From Dolomitihabitans soli (GTDB lineage Bacteria > Actinomycetota > Actinomycetes > Streptosporangiales > Streptosporangiaceae): a stretch of 64,000 bases of DNA. Numbering within the stretch: position 1 is the first letter of the stretch; each line of letters begins with the position of its first letter. Shown here one piece after another: positions 15,814-23,878 of the stretch. The stretch covers positions 1 through 64,000 of the forward strand of contig NZ_JAKNTW010000003.1 of the NCBI RefSeq assembly GCF_022213955.1, given 5' to 3'. The notes under the pieces were generated by a model. The model did not search any database. It worked only from the letters and a program-made list of their open reading frames with translations, and was not told the origin of the DNA. The translations under genes and the position numbers were made by a program.

Positions 15814-16902
15814 TTACGCGACCCGGCGGATGTCCATCGCGTCCCGATCCCAGGCGATTCCCAGGCCGGGAACGTCCGGCGCGACCGCGTGCCCCTCCTC
15901 GATCCGCATCTCCTGCAGGGTGATCGCTCGCAGCTGGGGGATGTGCTCGACGTACATCCCGTTGGGGATCGCGGCCACCAGGCTGACGTGCAACTCCATC
16001 AGGAAGTGCGGGCAGACCATGACGTTGAACGTCTCGGCCAGATGCGCGACCTTCAGCCACGGGGTGATGCCGCCCACCCGTGCCACGTCGACCTGCACGA
16101 TGGAGGCAGCGCCCCGCTGGAGGTAGTCGCGGAACTGGGCGGGGGAGTACATCGACTCGCCCACCGCGACGGGGATCGAGGTCGAGCGGGCCAGTCGCAG
16201 GTGTCCGGCGACGTCGTCGGCCGGCAACGGCTCCTCGAACCAGAAGACGCCTGCCTGCTCGTAGAGCGCCGCCCGGCGGATCGCCTCGGCGGCCGTCATC
16301 GACTGGTTGGCGTCCACCATGATGTCCAGGTCCGCCCCGACGGCCTGCCGTACGGCCAGCAGCCGTTCGAGGTCGTGGTGGGCGCGGGGCTTGCCGACCT
16401 TGAGCTTCACGCCCGGCCAGCCGGCGTCGCGTGCGGCGACGGCGCCGGTGACGAGTTCGCCGGTGGACAGGTGCAGCCAGCCGCCCTCGGTGTCGTAGAG
16501 CGGGACGCGCTCGCGGTGGCCGCCGGCCAGCATCCACAACGGCTCGCCCGCCCGTTTGGCGCGCAGGTCCCACAGGGCGGTGTCGACCGCCGCCAGCGCG
16601 AGGGAGGTGATCGCCCCGACGGACGTGGCCCGGGTGGCGGCGAACAGGTCCTGCCACGCCGCCTCCACCAGCCGGGAGTCCCGCCCGATCAGCCGGCCGA
16701 TGAGGTGCTCGCGCAGCAGCGACAGCACCGCCCGGCCGCCGGTTCCGATGGTGTAGGAGTAGCCGAGGCCGGTGAGGCCGTCGTCGCAGGTCACCTCGAC
16801 GAAGATGGTCTCCTGCTTCACGAAGGACTGCACCGCGTCGGTGCGGACCGTCTCGACCTCCAGGTCCACCAGGAACGCCTCGGCATTGACGATCGTCGCC
16901 AC
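15814..16902 (-). CDS. Mandelate racemase/enolase superfamily acid-sugar dehydratase
   Basis: A 362-residue enzyme with the enolase-superfamily architecture: an N-terminal capping domain with ETIFVEVTCDDGLTGLGYSY and a (beta/alpha)-barrel. The catalytic KxK motif is seen in GVKLKVGKP. Metal ligands are in IMVDANQ (Asp), WFEEPLP (Glu) and AVGESMY (Glu). CPHFLMELHVSL supplies a later His. This pattern fits the mandelate racemase subgroup, whose members dehydrate galactonate, glucarate, tartrate and similar acids, or racemise. The substrate is probably an acid sugar given the adjacent ACS-family transporter. The gene starts with GTG at 16902 behind AGAGGTGAGG and faces away from its likely regulator. 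Confidence 0.9.
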   Translation of the reverse strand: MATIVNAEAFLVDLEVETVRTDAVQSFVKQETIFVEVTCDDGLTGLGYSYTIGTGGRAVLSLLREHLIGRLIGRDSRLVEAAWQDLFAATRATSVGAITSLALAAVDTALWDLRAKRAGEPLWMLAGGHRERVPLYDTEGGWLHLSTGELVTGAVAARDAGWPGVKLKVGKPRAHHDLERLLAVRQAVGADLDIMVDANQSMTAAEAIRRAALYEQAGVFWFEEPLPADDVAGHLRLARSTSIPVAVGESMYSPAQFRDYLQRGAASIVQVDVARVGGITPWLKVAHLAETFNVMVCPHFLMELHVSLVAAIPNGMYVEHIPQLRAITLQEMRIEEGHAVAPDVPGLGIAWDRDAMDIRRVA

Positions 16903-16921
16903 GCCTCACCTCTTTCATAGA

Positions 16922-16931
16922 TCCTATAGGA
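16922..16931. promoter_or_regulatory. Palindromic operator, copy 2 (divergent promoter)
   Basis: Perfect palindrome TCCTATAGGA lying between the divergent dehydratase and gntR genes. On the minus strand it is part of the same 14-base sequence ATTTCCTATAGGAT found upstream of the MFS gene. Confidence 0.75.
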
Positions 16932-16989
16932 AATCTCCCAGTAGGATCCTGGGTGAAAGGCCGCCACCCCGTCAAGAGGAAGGCCCAGC

Positions 16990-17676
16990 ATGCCGTCTAC
17001 GCAGCAGCCCGAGGGCCGTGCAGCGCGCCTACCCCGGCGGCAGATCCTCACCGACGAGGTCTACGAGACGCTCAAAGCAATGATCATGAACTCGGAGATC
17101 ACCGCAGGGGCGCGTGTCAACATCGACGCGCTCGCCCGCGACCTGCGGGTCTCCCAGACGCCGCTGCGCGAGGCCCTGGCCCGGCTCGAATCCGACGGGC
17201 TGGTCACCAAGGCGGCGCTGAAGGGCTACTCGGTCTCCCAGGTCCTCACCCGCGCCGAGTTCGAGGACCTGTACGAGCTGCGCCGATTGCTCGAACCCTG
17301 GGCCGCCGCCCGGTGCGCCGAGCGCGCGGGCCGCGCGGGCCGGGCGAGGCTCCAGGCGGAGATGTCCTCGTGCCGGGAGCCCGCCCCCGCCGGCGGTTAC
17401 CAGAGTTACCGCCGGATGACCGAGCACGACCAGCGCTTCCACGGTCTGATCACCGAGCTGGCGGGAAACCGCGCCGTCCAGGCGTCCTTCGAGCGGACCC
17501 ACTGCCACCTGCACCTGTTCCGGATCTCCTACGCCGACCGGCTCGGCACGCAGACCCTTCTGGAGCACCACCGCATCCTCGACGCCCTGCTCGCCGGCGA
17601 TCCCGAGCAGGCCGCGGCGGCCATGCTGGCGCACCTCGACGCCTCCCGCGCCCGTCTGTCCGCCCACCTGCCGTGA
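16990..17676 (+). CDS. GntR family regulator, FadR/FCD subfamily
   Basis: A 228-residue regulator. The N-terminal winged helix (about 18-85) reads ILTDEVYETLKAMIMNSEIT and LRVSQTPLREALARLESDGL. The C-terminal part is an all-helical FCD ligand domain with EFEDLYELRRLLEPWAA, the metal-binding region EHDQRFHGLI and a final HHRILDALLAGD. FCD regulators typically respond to organic or sugar acids, which suits the neighbouring dehydratase and transporter. The two identical palindromes at 15781 and 16922 are the probable operators. SD AGAGGAAGG precedes the ATG. Confidence 0.92.
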   Translation: MPSTQQPEGRAARLPRRQILTDEVYETLKAMIMNSEITAGARVNIDALARDLRVSQTPLREALARLESDGLVTKAALKGYSVSQVLTRAEFEDLYELRRLLEPWAAARCAERAGRAGRARLQAEMSSCREPAPAGGYQSYRRMTEHDQRFHGLITELAGNRAVQASFERTHCHLHLFRISYADRLGTQTLLEHHRILDALLAGDPEQAAAAMLAHLDASRARLSAHLP

Positions 17677-18031
17677 CACCGGCCGCACGCGTGCTCGGCC
17701 CACGGTGTCCAGAGGCGTAGGTACTCCAGCCGCACTTCTTGCTCTGATCAAGGCTCACGCCTTGGCCGCGCGGAAATCGTCTTGTTCCCCGGCCAGGCGT
17801 TGAAGGCCTGCGAGTTCCACGCGATAGGAGGAGGCGTATCAACCCGGCCGAGGTCGAGCGCCTCGGAGGGCCTGCCGTCGCGCAGCTGTGCCGTACGACC
17901 GGAGGTGGCCTCCAGAACCCGGTGCCCGGAAGCCGCCCGGCGTACCGGTTCAAGCAGCATACCGTCGGTATACCGCCGATCCGTAAAATGCTCCGCCGAG
18001 CGAGTACCCAAATCTACAAGGTGAGGCAGGC
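17677..18031. other. Gap without a supported gene
   Basis: About 350 bases without a convincing gene. A minus-strand frame (about 17750-18040) is open but has no family match that I recognise. The final 60 bases probably contain the promoter of the LamG protein gene. Confidence 0.35.
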
Positions 18032-19660
18032 ATGGTGCTGGCAAGACCCGGCCGAGGCGCGGCGAGCAACCGGTGTGCCCTGGCGGTAAGCATGTGCGTC
18101 ATCCTGCTGATGCTGGCAGCGGCCGTCACCGTCCCAGAATCTGCGTTGGCTCGGTCAGCTAGTTTGAGCTCGTATGACCAAGTAGTCCTCTCGGACCGCC
18201 CGGTCGCGTACTGGCGGCTGTCGCACCCGTCGCGCGGCAAGGAGACCGACCAGACCGGCAATGATCACGTCGGCACCTTCCGCGGCGTCACCAGTACGGT
18301 GAGGCTCCCGAACCAGGACGGCGCGTCGGTTTTCAACGGGTCGTCGGGATACTTCCAGGTGCCCAGCGCCAAGCAGTTCCACATCTCCACCAAGGGCAAG
18401 TTCACCGTAGAAGCGTGGATCATGCCGCAGACGCTGCAGTTCGCCAAGCAGGAGCAGACGGGCTACGTCTACTTCATGGGCAAGGGCACAAAATCGGGCG
18501 CCGGGGGAGACCGCGAATGGGCGGGCCGCATGTACTCCAAGACGAACACCGAGAACCGTCCCAATCGCATATCCGGCTACGCCTGGAACCTTGACGGCGG
18601 CTACGGAGCCGGGGCGTACTTTCAGCAGTCGGTGAAGGTCAACCAGTGGATCCATTACGCGATCACCTATGACACCGCGGAGGGCAGTTACGGGAAGGTG
18701 CGCATTTACCGGAACGGCGTGCTCGCGGGTACCGACCACCTGGCCTACCGCCCTGGCACGGGCGACGAGGTCATCGTCAAACCCAAGCCAGGATCCGCCC
18801 CCGTCCGTGTCGGCACTCGGGACGGGAAGTCGTACTTCAAGGGGGCGATCGGAAAGTTCGCCATCTATGATCGCGAACTCTCGGAAACAGAGCTCAGATC
18901 ACACTATGCCGCGATGACGGGATCGAGTCCGCAAGGCCCGGATTTCAATTCGGATGGCGTGGGTGACATCTTCTCGGCCGCCACCGGCACTTTGAACATC
19001 TGGAACGGCAGGGGCGCCAACAACTTCACCAGCCGCATCGAGGTCGGCGCCAACTGGGCGGCCTACAGCAAGCCCATCGGTGGCGACTTCAACGGCGACG
19101 GCATCGGTGACCTGATGGCCGTCAAGGATGGCGTCCTCCACATCTGGAACGGCAAGGGCAGCAACAACTTCACCAGCGCCATCGCCCTCGGCGCGGGCTG
19201 GACCCAGTACGCCGCCACTTTGATGTCACTCGGCGACATCAACGGCGACGGCCACACCGACATCGCCGCAGTCGCCAACGACCACCTGCAAATCTGGAAC
19301 GGCAAAGGCGCCAACAACTTCTCCAACCACATTGAGGCCGGCGCCAACTGGGAGGCCTACAGCAAGCCCATCGGTGGCGACTTCAACGGCGACGGCATCG
19401 GTGACCTGATGGCCGTCAAGGATGGCGTCCTCCACATCTGGAACGGCAAGGGCAGCAACAACTTCACCGGCGCCATCGCCCTCGGCCCGGGCTGGACCCA
19501 GTACGCCGCCACTTTGATGTCACTCGGCGACATCAACGGCGACGGCCACACCGACATCGCCGCCATCGCCAACGACCACCTGCAAATCTGGAACGGCAAA
19601 GGCGCCAACAACTTCACCAGCCGCATCGAACTCGGTCCCGGCTGGACGCAGTACTTCTAA
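18032..19660 (+). CDS. Secreted LamG-domain protein with FG-GAP/VCBS-like repeats
   Basis: A 542-residue exported protein. A long N-terminal signal sequence (hydrophobic core about 18-33, cleavage after ALA) is followed by a LamG/concanavalin-like domain (about 45-300: PVAYWRLSH, DGASVFNGSSGYFQVPS, FTVEAWIMPQ, KVRIYRNGVLAG, KGAIGKFAIYDRELSETEL). The rest (about 305-542) is a row of 48-50-residue FG-GAP/VCBS-type blades, each with a calcium-loop motif such as DFNGDGIGD or DINGDGHTD and an IWNGKG strand. LamG and such propeller repeats bind carbohydrates or surface ligands. No catalytic domain is visible. Two 294-base units are almost identical (separate entry). Confidence 0.88.
   Translation: MVLARPGRGAASNRCALAVSMCVILLMLAAAVTVPESALARSASLSSYDQVVLSDRPVAYWRLSHPSRGKETDQTGNDHVGTFRGVTSTVRLPNQDGASVFNGSSGYFQVPSAKQFHISTKGKFTVEAWIMPQTLQFAKQEQTGYVYFMGKGTKSGAGGDREWAGRMYSKTNTENRPNRISGYAWNLDGGYGAGAYFQQSVKVNQWIHYAITYDTAEGSYGKVRIYRNGVLAGTDHLAYRPGTGDEVIVKPKPGSAPVRVGTRDGKSYFKGAIGKFAIYDRELSETELRSHYAAMTGSSPQGPDFNSDGVGDIFSAATGTLNIWNGRGANNFTSRIEVGANWAAYSKPIGGDFNGDGIGDLMAVKDGVLHIWNGKGSNNFTSAIALGAGWTQYAATLMSLGDINGDGHTDIAAVANDHLQIWNGKGANNFSNHIEAGANWEAYSKPIGGDFNGDGIGDLMAVKDGVLHIWNGKGSNNFTGAIALGPGWTQYAATLMSLGDINGDGHTDIAAIANDHLQIWNGKGANNFTSRIELGPGWTQYF
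19045..19632 (+). repeat. Two near-identical 294-bp tandem units inside the FG-GAP region
   Basis: The unit that contains TGGCGACTTCAACGGCGACG at 19081 recurs 294 bases later at 19375, with only a handful of substitutions over the whole length. Each unit encodes 98 residues, two propeller blades. Near-identity at the DNA level, including silent positions, indicates recent duplication or gene conversion. Confidence 0.85.
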
Positions 19661-19972
19661 AAGGTGTCCCGCTCGAAATGGGATTCCGCCCGGCACGCTC
19701 GGCTTCGGCATCCACTTCACGCATGCGCAGTTCGGGCGACGGGTCGGCGACGGGGGACACCCATGACGGTCGTTGCCCAAAGGTTGCTGGGCAAAGGCTC
19801 AGGGCGGGTGGTCGATCGCCGGGCTGGTCTGTATCGAACCGGGGATGCGCACGAGGCGGTCACGCCGGTGACCCTGCCCGGCTGAGCGCGGCCCGGTCGC
19901 ACCCCTGGCGCTGGTCCCGCCCGTCGGCATACCGGAGGACCGCGCCGAAAGTCGGCAAGGCGGGACCGAGTC
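19661..19972. other. Gap without a supported gene
   Basis: About 310 bases between the secreted LamG protein and the end of the lrp gene. I see no family-like frame, no clear hairpin terminator and no strong promoter here. Confidence 0.4.
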
Positions 19973-20455
19973 TCACTCCAGGGGCAGGGGGCGGCGTGGC
20001 ACGGGCGCAGTGTGGATGAGAGACGTGGTCGTGTGACCGTACGGGGTGAACAGGTCGAGGATCGGTTCGAGCTCGTTGACCGCCCGCAGGTGCATCGTGA
20101 AGTAGAAGCAGTCGTCGCCGGTCATTCTGTAGCATTCGACGATCTGGGGAACCTCCTGGGCGATCTTGGAGATGCGTTGGAGTTCCCGGATCGCCGGGCG
20201 GATTCGAACCATCACTGTGACCGGAAAGCCCAGGGCCCGCGGGTCGACCTCGGCGCGATAGCCGGTGATCACTCCGGCCTCCTCCAGCCGCTGCACCCGG
20301 TCGGCCACCGCGGGGGCTGACAGGGCGACCCGGCGGCCCAGCTCGGCGAAGCTCACTCTGGCGTCGACCTGCAGCTCGGCGAGAATACGAAGGTCGAGGG
20401 CGTCGATTCCCTTTGGTTCGTAGGTCCGCTCGGGTCTGATCTTTCGATTCGCCAT
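19973..20455 (-). CDS. Lrp/AsnC family transcriptional regulator
   Basis: A 160-residue feast/famine regulator. The AsnC-type helix-turn-helix covers about 18-75 (IDALDLRILAELQVDARVSF, then LGRRVALSAPAVADRVQRLE). The C-terminal RAM domain contains ITGYRAEVDPRALGFPV and VECYRMTGDDCFYFTMHLR, where amino acids usually bind. Its start codon is only 34 bases from that of the divergent EamA exporter, so it almost certainly controls exporter and aldo/keto reductase, probably in response to an amino acid. AGGAG sits unusually close to the ATG (about one base). Confidence 0.92.
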   Translation of the reverse strand: MANRKIRPERTYEPKGIDALDLRILAELQVDARVSFAELGRRVALSAPAVADRVQRLEEAGVITGYRAEVDPRALGFPVTVMVRIRPAIRELQRISKIAQEVPQIVECYRMTGDDCFYFTMHLRAVNELEPILDLFTPYGHTTTSLIHTAPVPRRPLPLE

Positions 20456-20489
20456 TCTCCTAAATTACGGGTTGGCCGACGATGGCATC

Positions 20490-21403
20490 ATGCCGCCTAC
20501 CGGCCCTCGCGCTGTCCTCTCCGCGGCGCCTCCATGGACCTACTTCATCGGGAGCGCCGTCTTCCACTACCTCGGCCCGGCCTTCGCCGTGCTCCTGTTC
20601 AACAGGCTCGCCCCGCTCGGGGTCGCGGCATTGAGGATCTGGAGCGCAGCACTTGTTCTCGCGCTCTGGCGTCGCCCCTGGCGAACCCTCGCCCGGCTCG
20701 ACGCCGAGGGGCGTCGTACGCTCACCGCCTGGGGCGCGGTGCTCGCGGCCATGAACGTCTGTTTCTATCTGGCGATTGAACGCGTACCCCTGGGAACCGT
20801 CGCCGCGATCGAGTTTCTGCCGGTCATCGTGCTGGCCGCGCTCGGTGCCCGTACGGCACGTAACCTCGTGGCACTCGTGGCAGCCGTCGGCGGTGTCTAC
20901 GTGCTGACCGGCATCCGGCTGGCCGGGGAGCCGCTGGGGTTGGTGTTCGCCTTCGCCAACGCGGTGCTGTTCGCCGCCTACATCGTGCTGGCCCACCGTA
21001 CGGCTCGGCGTCTGCGCGGCATCAGCGGCATCGACGGGCTGGCCGCCGCCATGCTCATCGCCTGCGTGTTCGTCGCGCCGGTGACCGTTTGGCAGGCCGC
21101 TCCCGCGGTGATCGACCCAGTCACACTCGCCGCAGGGATCGGGGTGGGGATCTGTTCGTCTGTGATCCCGTACGTGTGCGATCAACTCGCCATGGCACGC
21201 ATGGCTCGGTCCACGTACGCGTTGCTGGTGGCGCTGCTTCCGGCCGCGGCGACGGTGATCGGCATCGTGGTGCTCCGGCAGCTCCCCTCACTCGCCGAGC
21301 TCGCCGGAGTCGGGCTCGTGGTGCTCTCAGTCGCGCTCCATCGGGAACTTCGGCCTCTTCCAGCCGCGGTGAAGACCACGCTCTCACAAGAAGGTAAGGC
21401 GAA

Positions 21404-21416
<13 letters not shown>
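20490..21416 (+). CDS. EamA/DMT family exporter
   Basis: A 308-residue, ten-helix inner-membrane transporter with two EamA repeats. The first has VFHYLGPAFAVLLFNRLAPL and AAMNVCFYLAIERVPLGTV followed by AAIEFLPVIVLA. The second starts near LGLVFAFANAVLFAAYIVLA. The pattern resembles RhtA-type threonine/homoserine exporters, and control by an Lrp-type regulator supports amino-acid efflux. The ATG at 20490 has no clear ribosome-binding site, and an in-frame TTG at 20472 is an alternative. The intergenic gap is so short that a leaderless transcript is plausible. Its end overlaps the aldo/keto reductase start by 13 bases. Confidence 0.88.
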
Positions 21417-22384
<968 letters not shown>

Positions 22385-22456
22385 ACGGGGCCTTGGCGGC
22401 GGCCGAGACCTCGTTGGCGTCTTTCGATGCCGCCAGCCGTTCCGTTGCCGATCAAG

Positions 22457-22498
22457 CCCCTGCTCGCGGCGGCCCCCGGGGGACGTCGCGAGCAGGGG
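22457..22498. terminator. Bidirectional terminator hairpin
   Basis: CCCCTGCTCGCG (22457-22468) and its exact complement CGCGAGCAGGGG (22487-22498) form a 12-bp stem between the convergent aldo/keto reductase and serine hydrolase genes. Confidence 0.75.
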
Positions 22499-22511
22499 GC
22501 GGGCAGCGTGC

Positions 22512-23657
22512 TTACGCACCCATGGAGATGCCGAACTCCGCTTCGATGATCTTGAACATGGGGTCCCAGGTCTTCCATTCGGTGTTGGTGTGGACGGCGA
22601 TGGTGTGTCGGCCGTCGGGGGTGCCGACCGCGAAGAACCAGGATCCCCAGAGGCTGCCGCCCACGCCGCGCAGCGTCCGGCCGCCCGTCGCCTGCTCGTC
22701 GAACTCGAACAGGCCGAGGCCGTAGCGGGCGTGCGGCATCCAGTGAGCACCCTCGGTGGAGACCGTGGTCCACATCTGCCGGTGCTGGGCCGGCGGCAGC
22801 AGGCTGCCGCCGGCCATCGCGCTGATGAAGCGGATCATGTCGCCGGTGGTGGAGACGACATTGCCGGCCGACCAGGCCGGGGAGGAGTTGAACTCGGTGA
22901 CGTCCAGGGGCGGGAGGCCGGGCTCCTCGATCATCGATTCCCAGTTCTCCGAGGTGACCGCCGCCGGGTCGGCGCCGTCCTTGAAGAACAGGTTGGAGTA
23001 CGCCCGCGGGTGCGGATCGGGGTACCCGGTGTCCTGGGCGGGGCGTACGCGGGTGTGGGTCAGGCCGAGCGGCTGGATGACCCTGCGCGCGACCTCCTCG
23101 GCGTAGCTGCTGCCGGTGAGCTTCTCGATGATCGCCCCGGCGAGGTAGAAGCCGCCGTTGGCGTACTCGAAGCGTTCGCCGGGCTCTCCGACCGGCGGCT
23201 GGGACACCGCCACCCTCAGCAGTTCCTCGGTGGTGAAGGTGTCGAAGCGATGCTTGACGAACCCGGAGCGGGTGGCGTAACGGTGGCTGATCTCCGGTGC
23301 CAGGCCGGTGGCGAACAGGCCACTGGTGTTGCTGAGCAGGTGCCTGATGGTGATCTTGTTGCCGTCGTAGCCGTTGACGTCCAGTGCGCCGGGCAGGTGT
23401 GCGTTCACCGTGTCGTCGAGGCTCAGCCGGCCCTCGGCCTCCAGGGCCAGAAGTACGGCGGCGGTGAAGGCCTTGCCGCTGCTGCCGGTGTGCATGTGCT
23501 CCCCCGGCCGACGCGGGGAGCCGGTCTGGATGTCGGCCACGCCGGCGGTGCCGAACCAGGTCCGGTCGCCGTCCTTGACATCGGCGACGATGCCGGGGAT
23601 GCCGACCTCGGCCACTGCCCAGTCGAGCACCTGCTGCACGTTCTCGTTCGTTGCCAT
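22512..23657 (-). CDS. Serine hydrolase, class C beta-lactamase/PBP-like
   Basis: A 381-residue member of the beta-lactamase-related serine hydrolases. The nucleophile motif SSGK (in HTGSSGKAFTAAVLLALEAE) and the second motif YANGG (FEYANGGFYLAGAIIEKLTG) are clear. The third KTG-type motif is degenerate (VGGSLWG). There is no signal peptide, so the enzyme is predicted to be cytosolic and more likely an esterase or D-aminopeptidase-like hydrolase than a resistance enzyme. The ATG at 23657 has GAAAGGCAG upstream. The gene is divergent from the AfsR-type regulator at 23879, and a second serine hydrolase follows that regulator. Confidence 0.85.
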   Translation of the reverse strand: MATNENVQQVLDWAVAEVGIPGIVADVKDGDRTWFGTAGVADIQTGSPRRPGEHMHTGSSGKAFTAAVLLALEAEGRLSLDDTVNAHLPGALDVNGYDGNKITIRHLLSNTSGLFATGLAPEISHRYATRSGFVKHRFDTFTTEELLRVAVSQPPVGEPGERFEYANGGFYLAGAIIEKLTGSSYAEEVARRVIQPLGLTHTRVRPAQDTGYPDPHPRAYSNLFFKDGADPAAVTSENWESMIEEPGLPPLDVTEFNSSPAWSAGNVVSTTGDMIRFISAMAGGSLLPPAQHRQMWTTVSTEGAHWMPHARYGLGLFEFDEQATGGRTLRGVGGSLWGSWFFAVGTPDGRHTIAVHTNTEWKTWDPMFKIIEAEFGISMGA

Positions 23658-23878
23658 CGCACTGCCTTTCGGACGTTTCTTCCGTACGTCCTCCACGATG
23701 TCCGGCGGCTCTGACAGGCGGCTTATAACGCTCTTCCAGCCGGCACCGGCTTGATGTAAGGGGGTTATCAGGACGGCGGATGCGCATGGTGGCGGGCACG
23801 ACTCGGGACCGAGCTCCTCCCGGCCGGCTGTGACTCACCGGTGCTTGATCGGGTTCCTTGCCCGTTAGCCTGTTGAGC

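Noticed and set aside
14371-16920. 849-codon open frame on the plus strand
   Set aside because: It is antisense to the MFS and dehydratase genes, which have full family motifs. Its composition is Arg/Gly/Asp-rich as expected for GC-driven shadow frames.
17748-18044. Minus-strand frame as a gene
   Set aside because: No ribosome-binding site or family pattern; it overlaps the start and promoter region of the LamG gene.
19045-19632. Tandem repeat considered as CRISPR or noncoding satellite
   Set aside because: The units are in-frame coding repeats of propeller blades, 294 bases long, without spacers.
22590-23714. 374-codon plus-strand frame
   Set aside because: Antisense to the serine hydrolase, which has intact SxxK and YxN motifs.
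23704-23723. GGCGGCT direct repeat (13-base period) upstream of the first AfsR-type gene as a SARP site
   Set aside because: Only two copies, and the period is not 11 or 22 bases, so it does not fit known SARP spacing.
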